From Chrysomallon squamiferum (Eukaryota; Mollusca; Gastropoda; Neomphalida; Peltospiridae): DNA of 45,000 nucleotides. The notes under the pieces were generated by a model. That model ran no database searches. It worked only from the letters and a program-made list of their open reading frames with translations, and was not told the origin of the DNA. Both the position numbers and the translations under genes were made by a program. Numbering within the stretch: the stretch's first letter is position 1; every line of letters begins with the position of its first letter. Shown piece after piece: positions 1-36,349 of this stretch. The stretch spans positions 5,611,059 through 5,656,058 of the forward strand of contig CM022678.1 in assembly GCA_012295275.1 (NCBI GenBank), read 5' to 3'.

Positions 1-573
1 AATACTTGTTCTTCTTTAAAATCTTTGTTTTTAATACTTTAAAATTTTTATTTATTTCTTCTTACTTTTATTTCGTTTCTTTCTCTTCTTCTTTTTCTTC
101 TTTCTCTTCTTCTTTTTCTTCTTCTATTTCTAATCTATATTTTCTTTATAATCATTGTTCGCTTCTTAAATTCTTTTAATCATTTTTAAGTATTTATTTA
201 TTTATCTGCCTATTTATTCATTCATTCATGCATACATTCTTTAATCGTTTTATCAAAGCTTTCTCTTTTTTGTCGTAAATAAATCATTGAAAGATATATT
301 CTATACTAATTTCCTCTTTTTTTTTCAACTTTTTTTCTTCCTTTCTGATTTAAATACACTAAACCCACTTCTTCATTCTTTCATTAAAACCTTTCTTTCT
401 ATTTTTTATTTATCTCCTCCATCTTCTTCTTCTTTTTCTTCTTCTTCTATTTTTTTTCTTCTTCTTCTATTTTTTCCACCTTATTTATTTTCCTGATCTC
501 TTTATAGCTGTTTCTAAAAATTTACTCTCCAAACAAAGAAGTGACCTTTTTTTCCATTTTCTAATTCACACAC

Positions 574-604
<31 letters not shown>

Positions 605-1113
605 ATTCTCTGAGAAATTCCTTCCCACTTTCTTTCTGTTAGTTTTCCTTCCCACTTTCCTAAAACATTCTCAAAGTAAACTCTGCTGTATCGTGCTGTG
701 TGTATTCACAAACAAATTTCGGTTTCTTCCAGGAACGGCGCTCCAGAACAAAGCGGCTCATTTAACGACCTGTAGATCTGTTTGTTGTTGTTCACGGTTC
801 TTATCCTCACAACAGAAAATATAACATGTTCTCGTGTTCATAAATAAACTTCAGTTGTTCCGTGCTGCTGGTAGGGTTGTGTTTTTAACCAGAGTATATA
901 ATATATATATATATAAACATAAATTCAGAGAGAAATGAAAAAAAAAAATGGTGTGTACGTCATTATAGATAGATAGATAGATAGATAGATAGACAGACAG
1001 ATAGACAGAAAAACAAACACACGCAGACATAGCTCTTCATCTGCTGTATTCAAAGGCTATGAAATATTCTTACTGTCTCAGGGAGGGTAAACATATATAC
1101 AAAATATTTTGCT

Positions 1114-1300
1114 TGTCTTGATGGCCGAGCGGTAACATCTTCCGCCTTCGGAGTTTAGGGCAACTGGAGGCCAAACGTTCGAGTCTCGTCAGCGGTATCT
1201 GACTTTTGCGAGATCGCGATTATGCTGGTGCCTTCCTGAATATTGTCTGTGTGCAGAGTCAAATGAGATACTTGAAACAAAGAATATTAATTCATAAATA
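1114..1300 (+). repeat. tRNA-like element, probable tRNA-derived SINE fragment
   Basis: TGGCCGAGCGG at 1122-1132 matches the RNA polymerase III A box of Leu/Ser-type tRNAs. GTTCGAGTCTC at 1177-1187 matches the B box, 55 bp after the start of the A box, compatible with a long variable arm. The acceptor stem does not pair well, so this is unlikely to be a working tRNA. An unrelated stretch follows to about 1300, then a CA-rich tail, the layout of a tRNA-derived SINE. tRNA-derived SINEs are common in cephalopods; I cannot name the family. Confidence 0.6.
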
Positions 1301-2404
1301 AGTAGATATATACACACACACACAGAGACACACACAAATAGACAGGTAGAAGGATAGCCACCGATACATTCACTTTTCATACACTTCATGCAAACCAAAT
1401 CATACCACTCCACATAACCAACGAACAACACACGAAACTAAAACGTGTTTACAGTTCTTTGTATGTGACGTCCGAAAGCAAGACAACAAAAACAAAGCCA
1501 AAACCTCACGCAAATTCGATATGTTTATTTCATGTTGCAAACATGGACAGATAGAACGACATAATAATAATAATAATAATAATATTACTTATGTGCATAG
1601 TTCGCTATTCTAAAACGTTTCAATAAATACATTACAACGATCGCAAAAATATACAGGGATCGTTTGTCTGTTAATAAGTTTGGCAAAAAAAAAGAGAGAA
1701 ATTCCAATCACGTGATGGTCACGTGGTATGTCACATGATGATAATACTGCATAGATGACAACGATGATTGGTGATTTTGGCAGAAAGTTAATAATGACAT
1801 GCACTGAAAAGGCGTACTTGTATTTTTATATCTTAACAGAAAGAAAAAAAAGCGAGAAAAAAAAAAACGCAGTGTAGTACAATAAAAGAAAATTATTACG
1901 TTTCAGACCAGGAAAGGCGTACATGAATTTTGGTTTTGGGTTTGACACAATTAAACATGGAATAGATAAATATAATTCAAATCTCCATAACATGAAAGGC
2001 CTGTTTGAAATCTTAATATATATATTTTTTTTTTTTTTTTTTTTTTGAAATAATAAAAATAAATTAAAAATACAGTGAGAAATTATAAAAAAATGTTTAA
2101 CCAGAAGAGGTATACATGAACATTGATGACTTAGGACTAAGATAGGAGTATATAGTTTTACCAATAACATACTGAAATAAATGATCAAAAAAAACAAAAA
2201 AAAGATAATAATTATGTTTGTATGTTCTGGATAATCGCATACGACGTTTGTAATTTTATCATGATGGTTATAAAAAAAAAAAAAAAAAAAAATTAATTCA
2301 GTGAATTCTGTTGCCTTAATATAAAAATAAAAATTCAATATTAAATACCGAACAATGAGCAACAACTATAGCTCATAATGAAATATAGTTCTTTTTAATA
2401 GTGA

Positions 2405-2406
<2 letters not shown>

Positions 2407-2490
<84 letters not shown>

Positions 2491-2511
2491 TTCATTCATT
2501 TATTTATTTAC
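2407..2511 (+). repeat. (ATT)n-(TTTA)n compound microsatellite
   Basis: Pure ATT repeats to about 2434, then TTTA repeats with TTCA interruptions. Followed at 2571-2700 by AGT/AGC/GTT trinucleotide sequence. Confidence 0.95.
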
Positions 2512-3109
2512 GTTTTCCATTAATTTTAGTTTCAAAGATTAATGAAAGAAACAATTAATTAATTAATTAAGTAGTAGTAGTAATAGTGGTAGTAGCAGCA
2601 GCAATAGTAGTAGTAGCAGTAACAGTAAAAATAATAGTGATGAAGCAGTAGCAGCAGCAGTAGCAATTATGTTGTTGTTGCTGTTGTTGTTGCTGTTGTT
2701 ACTGTCAAAATAGTAATATCAGCAGTAGGAATAGAAACTGCACAATAGACACAATAATAAAATATTCGCTGCAAGAAGCAAGCAATGCATAGTCATTTTT
2801 GCACAAAGACATCATCATATAACATAATATTCAAAATTATACTCATCATAAGAAAATAAATCTATAGCTTCCAATAATCATTATAATTAATAATATAATT
2901 CGACAGCAGTATAAAAGCACTAAAAAATGACTGTACAAATGGCACATAATTCACTCTCTGTTTTTTTTTTTTTGGCACTCAACATTCTATATGTACAACA
3001 ACCAAAAAAATAATAATAATAAAAAATGTAAATCTTAATCATGTTCAATGTACATGTATTAATAAACAAACTGGCAGTTTTATTTTAACAAATGTTGGTT
3101 ACAAGAGAA

Positions 3110-3660
3110 AAATCTATATTACGTTGGAATTTGTAATCTTACGTTACCAGAGATAGCAATACTACGTTACCGGAATCATCAATGCTACGTTGCGTATTTC
3201 TACGTGTAAGTAATGTTACGTTACCACAAATAGTAAAATTACGTTGCTACAATTTGTTATTTTAGTTTATATAAACGAGTAATGCTAAGTCGGTATACCG
3301 AGTAATATTAGTTTACCAAAATAGGTAACATTACGTTACAAAGTAGTTTACGTGATGCTACAGTGCCAGAATCAGTGACGTCGTGCAACCAGGATTAATA
3401 ACGTTACGTCACCAGAATACACGATGATACATTACATAACTGCGTGGTAATAATGCCACACTACGAGAAATACATCAACAAAAGATTCATTCACCACAAT
3501 CACGTTACGTAGGAATGAATGATTCAGTGTTATTTGAAATACGTTACCGTAATCAGCCATTTTACGTTACTGCATAGTTAATAAATTAACACAACTACTT
3601 TATGCTACCGTAATTATTCCTGGTGCTACGTTGTAATAATAGACGTATTACGGTACCTCG
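3110..3660 (+). repeat. Degenerate CGTTAC-type tandem repeat
   Basis: ACGTTAC or near variants recur every 20-35 bp, often as AATGTTACGTTACCAGAAT-like units. Copies are highly diverged, so unit length is approximate. It lies in the downstream flank. Confidence 0.65.
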
Positions 3661-6279
3661 AGGAATATTTATATTTAAAGTAAGTATAAAATGGTAATTA
3701 AAATTACTTTCGTTATTAGGACAGATGAAAAGAGATACGATACCGGATTAACAGCAAGATATCGTTATAAGATATAGTTTACTAGCTTAACCATAACTTT
3801 CCAGAATACGAATTACGTAATATAACATTACGTAGATATAACGCTTAGCATATTCACTAACCTAACAATTAAATTTGCGCAGAAAAGCATTATGCTATTT
3901 TAATCATACTTCAGACTGTGTAATAGTACATATTACGTAACAGTTATCGTTTATCTTGTGTAACTTTGCAATGACGTCACATATTATGTCATCAAAGGTT
4001 GATAACATTTTAGCAGAATTTACTACTTATTTTAAAATCATAACATCTAATGAAATTAATAGACGGAACAAAGATAATAGATAAACTGATTTTCGTTGTA
4101 GTTTGGTCTAAAAGTCCTGGGGATTCTAGTAACTATTTTTAGCACAACATAGACACCATATTATATCAGCACAGTGTGTGTATTTAGTTAAAAGGCAAAT
4201 ACAGGTATCAATTTCCAAAGGCACAGTGTAGGTTCCTAATTATAAAGACACAAAAATATTATGGCTTAATTAATTTCTCAAGTGAAAGTTTAAAGCACAA
4301 CAGGCGCATATCATTTCAAAGGCACAAGATGAATAAATAATTTTAAAAGCGTCACAACAATCGTTAATTAACATTTTTTTTTTTTTAAATAATTAACGTT
4401 TCAAAATTTTACACGATCTAAAAACAGAAAAATATATGCAAATCAAAATTAGATATGGATCATAATATTTATTTAATACTAAATGTATTTATGATACTTT
4501 TGGCAAAGTATATCACATGAACTGTAATATTATTACGTATTTGGATTTAAGGACGGCATCGTTCGGTAATCTCCGGTAAGGATCGTGATTGCAAATACGT
4601 TGGACGAGATCATTTAGAATACGTTCGTCTATGTTCGTAAAGATAAATGGCTTATTAGTAAATCATGAATATTACTGATCGGACATTTTCGTAGTGTATG
4701 CTACGAATATTACCGTTCGTAAATGATCGGTAATGTTCGTACGTTTCTACGAAATAAATTATGAAATTTTGTATTAACTTCGCTCGATAATAAGACTTAA
4801 GTCATATTTTAGTATTCAACATTTTCATTTTAGATGTTTTCTAAACAGTTTTAAATTAATATAATCAAAGATTAGTCTTTGGTAAGTAAATAACTGATTA
4901 TTAATTTGAATCTCACCACACATATTTTATCATCATCATCATTATTATATTATTACCATCACCATGATTATTATGACGAGGTGATGACTGTCTAAATTAC
5001 TATTATTATTATCATTATCATCATCATTTTATAACAATTATTTAGGCCTATAATATTTGACAATGTAATATTAAACTTGATATTGCCATTATAAGACAAC
5101 TATTGGTGATAAACAGCGACCGATTTTTAAAAAAATTTAGTTTTAATTTATTTTTTATGGAATATACAGAATACTAAAATACGACTTCATATCAAAATGA
5201 TTACCGCATATTCGCCTCTTTAGAGAAATCGTTTTGATAAGACACTGTTATAAAGATATTCAGCCATATTTGCTTAGAAAGTATTCACATCCTAGTAAAA
5301 ACATGATGTATAAAATATAATTGAATCGGATGAAAAATAATGATAAAAAAAAAAGGCATACAAATCATGAGAATAAATTTTTACATATGTACATTTTATC
5401 AAGTTCCATTTCACACAAAAAAAAAAAAAAAAAAAAGAAAAATTAAATACACTACAAATAATAATTATGCAAAATAATTAATGATACAGTTAATTATAGA
5501 AATGTAATGAATAAAATAAATGGCATCGTCAATTTCGTTAATTACATATGCATATTGATACATCTACGACATTCTGACTTTGTCGTAATAGTTATGGACT
5601 ACGTGCGTCATTATAATTATAGTCATAAATTAATACGATTTATAACAAGAAAAAGTAGACCCTAATTTTGAAAATTAAGGGTCGGTCATATGTAAAATGA
5701 TGCTCCATAAAAAATGTTCGGGGGGGGAAGGGAAGTGAGATTTAAGTCAGTAGATGGTAAATTGAAAACCACACCCCAAAACAGAACAATCTCAGATTTT
5801 TAAAGTACGTTCCCTGATGTTAATTGGTTAAAGCTTTTTCATGAAAACACACACGTCCGTGTGTCTTTTCCTCCGTAACAAAAAAAAAAGTGTTCACGCC
5901 CAATCTGCTCTACCTCCGGCGGTACAACATGGGGGTGGGGCTCCATCGCACCTCTGTGTGCACACACCCCTTGCATAATACGAGTCACCTCAAATGTGAT
6001 TCCCTTTGTTCCGTTCCTTTTCGCACACGTATAATAATGATTGTGAATGTAAATTTTTTTCAATTTAAAGAAAAAATAATAATTAAAAAAAAAGGCACTG
6101 ACATATAAATTATTAAATTAATGAGTTTTTCGTCAAAAAATAAAAATTAAAAAAAATTAAAAAAAAAAAAAAAAATACACAGATTAACATTAGATTAATT
6201 CCTTTCATCTTTTGTTGCAGAAAGTGAGGTAGTGGTCGTCAGTTTTCGTTGATTTCCGTAACTCGACAACAAAAAATTT

Positions 6280-6453
6280 CGTCTGTCTTTACGAGGAGAC
6301 ATTTTACGTTTAATGACGTCATCGAATATGTGTTATCTGTCCTGCAGCGGGAACGAGCAAATGAATCAAGCGCCGCCACTTTTCCTTAGAAACGATTCCT
6401 CGGCAACGGTTGTCACGATGCGTAATGACGTCATATTAGTTACTAAAACGTCA
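6280..6453 (-). other. Start of 3' UTR with a possible poly(A) signal
   Basis: Downstream of the stop the sequence keeps balanced composition to about 6230 and then becomes A/T homopolymer-rich. An ATTAAA hexamer (minus strand, 6314-6309) is followed about 35 nt on by a T-rich, GTTG-containing stretch, a reasonable cleavage context. Two TGACGTCA palindromes lie here (6314, 6426). The true 3' end could be much farther downstream, since invertebrate GATA 3' UTRs can be long. Confidence 0.3.
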
Positions 6454-29429
<22,976 letters not shown>

Positions 29430-29443
<14 letters not shown>

Positions 29444-29465
29444 GTGACTCCTCCATTCGCCACAT
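29430..29465 (-). promoter_or_regulatory. Overlapping upstream ORF at the GATA start codon
   Basis: An ATG at 29465 (another in the same frame at 29456) opens an 11-codon frame, MWRMEESHGPK, ending at TGA 29432-29430. That is inside the GATA coding sequence, +1 relative to it. The main ATG has C at -3, so initiation at the upstream ATGs would compete. It matters only if the mRNA 5' end or splice acceptor lies beyond 29465, which is not known. Confidence 0.4.
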
Positions 29466-30360
29466 AACAGAATCAAAGAGCGAGGAACAAAAACACAAAC
29501 ACAAAAAAAAAAAAAAAAACAAGAAGCCCAAAAACGATTTGGATTTCTAGTGTGAAAAAAAATGAAGAAGAGTTCTGAATCGTCAGGAGCAATGACCTGT
29601 AAAGTATCTCTTTAAACCAAACGTTAATCTCCAAGAATTAATTTTTCTTCAGGAAAAATGTTTCGTTCCTTTTTTTTTTTTTTTTTTATAGAATTTATTT
29701 AATTCCTTTATTATTTTCGTTTATTCTGTATATTTTTATTTATTTTATAAAACAACGTATCTTTTTAAATTCACATTCAAATTTTAGCCAACAATCTCAA
29801 GGTGTCGCGTTACAAGACAATAGCAATTCTGTTTCTTCTGTTCTTTTTGGGCGTCTGCTAGAATTGAAATATTACAGTATATCGTGTGACGTATTTGTTT
29901 CTCTCTCTCTCTTTCTCTTTCTCTCGTCTTCCAGCATAGAAATATATTTCAGTGACGGGATTTGAGATAAAAACAAGATTTCGGAAAATAACAGATCGCT
30001 ATAAGCTGGAATTAGAACAATGTAAGTAATGGAATTGACTCATGTGACAGAAAGCGAAAAAACGTTTTCGTCTGACGTCACTTCAAGAAGATTTTTCTTT
30101 TGTTTTTTTCTTTCTTTTCTTTTTTGCACACGATTTTGAGTTATTATAATACCAGTTAATTTATTCCACTGTTTTGAGTTTATAAAGTTTAGATGTTTTT
30201 TTTTTTTTAATTTATGAAAAAAAACGGTTAAAACGGCAGAGAATTCTCGATTGAACAAATATTTCCAGAAGTGTTATTCTGTTGTGAGTTCCACAAAAAC
30301 TGTCTCTGTTTAATCCAGAATTGATTAGTCAGCTTCCAATACCCTGCAAAAAGTTAATAA

Positions 30361-30532
30361 AAATAATAATAATAATAATAATCATAATAACAACAACAAC
30401 TACAATAATAATAACAACAACAACAATAATAATAATAATAACGATAACAGTAATAATAATAATAATAATAATATAATAATAATAATAATAATAATAATCA
30501 CAATAATAATCATAGTAACCATAATCACGATC

Positions 30533-30569
<37 letters not shown>

Positions 30570-30721
30570 TAATGATAATAATGAAGATGATGATCATAAT
30601 AACACTGTGACGATGATAATAACCATAAAATGATGACAATAAAATTAATGATAATGATACTAATAATAATAATAATTCTAACGATATTAACGATATGAAA
30701 CCAGCGATAATATCTTTAATG

Positions 30722-30779
<58 letters not shown>

Positions 30780-30810
30780 TAAAAATAATAGTAGTAGTAG
30801 TAGTAGTAAA
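30361..30810 (+). repeat. AAT/AAC/GAT trinucleotide field upstream of the gene
   Basis: About 450 bp of mostly AAT units with AAC, CAT and AGT variants, the counterpart of the field at 28213-28565 on the other side of exon 1. Confidence 0.93.
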
Positions 30811-31734
30811 TCAAGCTCATCTAAAGGAATAGAGAGAATAATGAAATGATACTGTTCTACTGAATTAACAATGTAACTACATAGAAATGTATAATAACTA
30901 TATTATACAGGTACGTTTAAAGGTAAATTTATATAAAATTATTATTATCATAAGGTGTAGAATTAACAAAGATATAGAAGAATATTATACTGAAACACTG
31001 GAAATAAATTTAAATATCATAATCTATACAATTAATAAACATTATGAACTATTATTATTATATATATAATACAGACATATTTGTAAATCAATGTAATTCA
31101 TAACTGTTACCATAAACTGTACTATTAATTAACACACAAGAAAATATAAGATAATATGCAGTTAAGCTGAAATTATTTTCATAAACAACATTAAGATACA
31201 CAAATAAGATACACAAATAATACACAACTTTTTGTAAATAAATTAACAATTCTTCACAAACTAGGCAACTATTATACTTAGGCAAATAAAAACAGCGAAA
31301 AATTATATAAATTCATAAATATGTTCATACTTTATAATCCACAACCGCAGAAAAACAAATTCAGTATTGGGCAATTCTTGCAAATGAATGTTAAACATGA
31401 GTTTAATCATTACGGAAATAACGCACGTTACGTTAAAATAAATTTCAAAAAAAAAAAAAAGAACCACCATCTAAGTAATTCTAAAATTATCTAAAACAAC
31501 AAACAGTTGAAGTCGAGCGAATGAACTGAGAATGTTTTAATGGTCGTTAAACTGAATGTCTGTGAGTTGTTAACGCTTAAAACAAATAATCTGCAAACAG
31601 TATTCTGTGTCTGTGTGTTCAGTAAATTAACGTAACCGTTTTGAAGTTCGGATCATCATTATAATTAACACTGAAAAAACAAACCGTTCAGTTGAGGTTA
31701 ATTCTTATAAACACAGAGATGAATGTATCTAGAT

Positions 31735-31858
<124 letters not shown>

Positions 31859-31899
31859 AAAAAAAATATATTAAAGCTTGCAAATATCCTAATTTCAAG

Positions 31900-32720
31900 A
31901 AAAAAATATATAGTTTGCCTGTTATAAAATTAAAACAGGAAAGATATTTGTCTTATCATAATTATAATTAAATAAAAATAATAAAATGTATGTTCTGTAT
32001 TGAAATGAATGCATTAAAGGTATTTGTCCTATTCTTGAAAAAAAACCTTACAGTTATTTACAATACAATATCCATTTTAAAAAGAATAAAGATATTTAGC
32101 ATAGAGTGAGTTCAGTTTAATATTAAACAGTAAAAGAAATACAACAAAATAATGGTGCTGTTTTTAAACTAAAATAATAAAATATATATTATATTTATTT
32201 ATCCTGTTTTAAAATCTAAAGTATAAAAATACTTATCCTTGTTCAAAATTTTAAAAACAAAAATTAATTAATCCACATTGAAATTTAAAAAAACAAAAAT
32301 TAATTAATCCATTTTATAATTTAAGCAATACAAATTAATTATTCTTTTTTTGACATTTAAATAATAAAAATATTCTTACCAGTTTGAAATTTAAACAATA
32401 GAAATTAATTATCCTGTATTATAATTTAAAGAATAAAAATAATTTTTCTTATTTTGTTATTTAAACAATAAAAAATAATATCTATTCTGAAAAATATACA
32501 ATTAAATATGCTATTCTGAAATTTAAACAATGTAAATATCCTATTTTGAAATCTAGAAAAAATCTATATATCACCATTTTAAAAATTTAAACAATAAAAA
32601 TGATTTATCCAATTTCAAAAAAATGTATATAATCACCATTTTCATAAATCTAAACAATAAAAATAATTTATCCAATTTAACAAATTTTAAAATTATCAAA
32701 AAATAAATAAAAATTAATGA
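31900..32720 (+). repeat. Degenerate AT-rich tandem repeat, period about 50-60 bp
   Basis: Blocks of TTTAAACAATAAAAAT (or variants) followed by TTATCC and TATTTTGAAAT recur about a dozen times. The clearest copies lie between 32370 and 32690. Confidence 0.7.
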
Positions 32721-33024
32721 CAAATTGAATATTAATTTTACTACAATCATCATTAATAATTAAAACAAAATTAACGCTACGAACCAAATGACGTCATTCA
32801 AACACAAAAACTCGCTCTGCTGAAATTAACGCTTCTTTAAAGGGTGCGAGGGAAAAATCCTTTGAAACGAAACATCCCCGCAACAAAAACGTTATAGAAG
32901 CGACACAAACACACACAAACCGTTAAGATCACAAGTCACGGATCTGAGCCTTGTAGTGGGCGGTACACTTCAAACGTTCTCGGTCCCCGAATTGACACTG
33001 TTTTACGAGTCGCTTACATTAAGT

Positions 33025-33360
33025 AACGTAGGGTATATATATATATATATATATCTCCCGTTCTCACGTCGAGTATCGTGGGTATCTCCCGATCTCACGG
33101 ATAGTAAGTAAGAAGGAGGAGGGTACGATCCAAGTTGAATATTAAATTAATGGAGATACGTCCAGACCACGAGCTAAATAACTAGAGCAGCGACTCAGTC
33201 GTAATTATGCTAAAGAATCTTTCTCTCTCTGTACGACATGAAGTGGGTACGATCCTAATGTACGCTGAAGGATGTAGGTACGACCCGAATGTACATCAAG
33301 AACAGCGGGTACGTTCCGTCCATTCAGGAAGTACTGAGGATACGTCGATTAAGCAACTGC
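33025..33360 (+). repeat. Degenerate GGGTACGATCC repeat, period about 31 bp
   Basis: GGGTACGATCC or variants occur at about 33121, 33245, 33277 (GGTACGACCC) and 33307 (GGGTACGTTCC), with looser relatives at 33090 and 33153. Copies near 33240-33340 are followed by AATGTAC-type sequence and an AAGAA-like spacer. Confidence 0.55.
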
Positions 33361-34329
33361 TTACATCCGAACCATAAAAAAAATAAAAATAATTATAATA
33401 AATAAGTATAACCACAGTTACGTTACAACGATAAAACTAACTAAGTAACGTGGTTACGTCCGCTTTGAACCTGACGTAACGCAAACAGTCCCAAAGGGAA
33501 CGACGTTACGATCAGAATCAAAGAACGATCCTCCTGAAAGACCTGTCTCCTTTCCAGCCACAGAGATTCCATAATTGTTTTTCGAATTCCTTACTTCGTT
33601 GTCCTTCCTTCCTTCCTTCCTTCCTTCCCTTCCTTTCCAGTCCTTTTATAAGACGACTCTCTCTACGATTCCTCGTAACGATTTCCTAGCAGTTTAGCAT
33701 CGCGCAGTCAAATTACGTCTGACTAAAAAAAAAATTTACGGCGAAACTTCGGCCGATTTACGCCAACTCGTCCCCGAGCTTTTATGTTTTCTAGCGAATT
33801 GTTTCGAAAAGCCTAGACGCGTTTTCTTTTCACTATCAGACGCAAAACATTGGAACTTATGGCGATAATACGGAGAAGATATGATAAGCTACTCGCGTTA
33901 TACGAAATCGCGTACAAGAACGGAAAGAAATCTTGTATCTATCGCACACTTCGTGATAAAAGATACCGAGTGTAATTAACTACACTTTGCGATAAATAAA
34001 TATATTAAAAAAAAAAATAAATAATAAATAATAATAATAATAATTTTATATATATATATAAAAAATTAAAAAAAAGACACACGTACTTTTTTTGTGATAA
34101 CAAGCACCAACAAACACTGCTATTCAAAATCCTTTGTTTTTCCCTCAAAAAATCAGCTGAATCGAAGACGGATGAGAGAAGCAAAACAAAAAAAAATGTC
34201 CTGCTTCTTGTTATCAGAAGATTTCGATATGGTTCGTTCAGTTTTCGTGAGAGGCAAGATTGGAGAAGAAGTTCCTCCAGCTTATAGAGTTGTTGTTATT
34301 CGCCAGCGGTGAGTACACAAAACCCGCGA

Positions 34330-34460
34330 TCATTAAGCCTTAAAATATTTTTGCAATAAGAAGTGGGCGGGGCTATGCAGTGGAAAAATAGGGTGTCAGT
34401 TTCGCTAATACATTTCACGGCAGTCGAGCTCCGCGCAGGACCGAGAAGAGAGAAATGAAC
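34330..34460. promoter_or_regulatory. Possible GC-box promoter-like segment upstream of the gene
   Basis: GGGCGGGGC at 34365-34373 fits an Sp1/KLF GC box and lies about 4.9 kb upstream of the GATA ATG in a balanced stretch (34090-34560). Vertebrate GATA genes use distal non-coding first exons, so a promoter here is plausible, but no start site can be read from sequence. Confidence 0.2.
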
Positions 34461-34577
34461 AACAAGAGTGAAACGAAACAGACGCGTCTGATAAACGTGA
34501 AATAAACACGACATTCCGAAAAACACCCGTGACGTCGGGGTGATCTAAAAATTTTGTACTTTTTTTTTGAATCAGAA

Positions 34578-34609
<32 letters not shown>

Positions 34610-35763
34610 CTTATTATTTTAATTTTATTATTATTATTATATTTTTTTTTTTTTAAATTTTCCATACTGACCACCCCTTATCACAACATTTGGGCTGTTC
34701 CATTTCTAGTTTCGTCTTCTGATTCGGCGCTCGGTGTTATCAGATAAGTTGTGATTCGATATTGGGGAAACGTGATATGAACGCACGCTGGTTTTGACTC
34801 GCTTCGAAGATAAAATACTAAGATGAGCCAAAAACAATTTTCTTTCTCAAAAAAGCTTTAGTCTCAGAACCTTAAAAAAAAATAATAAAAAAATAGAAAT
34901 AAAAATAAAAGATGAAGAAGAAGAAAAATAATAATGAAAAAAAAAGAAAAGAATTCTCTCCGAGAAAAAAACAACAAAGAATAAACAAAAGGAAAAAAAT
35001 ATGTGTGCGTGTATGTGTTTGTGTGTCTGTGTTTAAAAAGTAAACAACTATGATAAAGAAAGAAAACAATAATTAAAAAAAAAAAATGACGAAAAATAGA
35101 CATGAAATTTTGTGTGCAAGCGAAAGAAAATAAAGAAAATTATTTCCAAAAGAAAGAACAGATGGAAAAATAATTACCTTTTAAAATAATTAAAGAAGCA
35201 ACTATAGATAGAAAGAGGAAGAAAGGAAGGAAGAAAACATTTTAAAAAAAATAAAAGCAAGAAAGAAAGAAAGAAGAAGATATTGAAGAATCCCCCAAAA
35301 AAAAAAAAAAAAAAATTCAAAAAAAAAAAAAAAAAATCCAAAATACGAAAATCAAGACGACATCTGAAACACGACTCCGACGTCTGTGACGTCTGTGACA
35401 ACGTAGGGGGTGCGTCGCTGAGGCTAATTTCCTCGCTTATAAATATTATGAAGACTTCGACTACAACAACGCTGAGGATCGCTCGTTTGTTTTCGCATCG
35501 CCGTCTCTTTCTGCATGGTGCCGACTTCAACGCTATCGGGATTAAAGACCCGCTTCGCGAAATGTCTATTTCTTCTTACCTACAATATTTATATGTTTAC
35601 TCAATGTTTTAGCAGCTCACGTGGCGAAGAATAACAAACTGGAAAGTGAGAAATTCAAACAAAACGGCTTTACAAGTGTTATATATATATACAAGAAAAG
35701 AACTCGTTTTTTTTACGTTTTAAAAAAAAAAAATTATGTTATATGTTATAAGGCGAACGTTTC

Positions 35764-36120
35764 GCTATTATTGTTGTTGTTGTTGTTGTTTTGTTCTTCT
35801 TTTTTTATTATTGTTATTGTTATTGTTACTACTACTACTACTACTACTATTATTATTATTATTATTATTATTATTAGAATTATTATTATTATTTTATTGT
35901 GTTGATGCTATTATTATTATTGTCATTAATGGTGGTGCTCTGGTGTTTGTTGTTGTTAATGATGATGTTGTTGTTACTGACGTTGTTGTTATTAATGCTG
36001 CTGATGACGCCGTTATTCAGTGATAATGATTATTATTACTACGTTTTGTATTTGTTAAACTGCATGTCGTTGTTATTATTGCTGTCACTGCTATTATTAT
36101 TATGACGATGATGATGATTA
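35764..36120 (+). repeat. GTT/ATT/ACT trinucleotide field
   Basis: About 350 bp of mixed trinucleotide repeats in the upstream flank; the apparent reading frames (Leu, Ile, Val runs) are repeat products. Confidence 0.85.
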
Positions 36121-36314
36121 CAACTGCCACAACTACTACCTATTGTGTGTAGTAGTACTAACAACGAATCACTGAATGAAACAAAGAAAATAAAAACCTA
36201 AACATTTCGGGCATCTTGATATCTTCTTTATCACGCAGTTTTTCATAAAGTATTCTTATTTAAGTTTCATATGTAAATATTTATTTATTTGTTTATTTGT
36301 TTGATTGTTTGTAT

Positions 36315-36349
<35 letters not shown>

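Larger units (their letters stand above)
1..6279. other. Downstream flank, no gene recognised
   Basis: AT-rich sequence. T/C-rich at 50-560, poly-A at 574-602, a tRNA-like element near 1117, mono- to tetranucleotide repeats, and the CGTTAC array. 3660-5700 is diverged unique-looking AT-rich DNA with no long reading frame. Some of it may be 3' UTR. Confidence 0.6.

Noticed and set aside
965-1010. CRISPR-like regular repeats
   Set aside because: All regular short repeats here are eukaryotic microsatellites or minisatellites. There is no repeat-spacer structure and no cas gene, and the gene content is animal.
1826-2365. 179-codon minus-strand frame
   Set aside because: Phe/Lys/Ile-rich, crosses three homopolymer runs and resembles no family. 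Chance openness of AT-rich DNA.
29444-29476. Upstream in-frame start for the GATA protein
   Set aside because: The extended frame starts with TTG, not ATG. The first in-frame ATG is 29443.
35174-35530. 118-codon minus-strand frame with a Lys/Arg-rich start
   Set aside because: Most of it is Phe runs from poly-A tracts. The non-repeat part has no recognisable domain.
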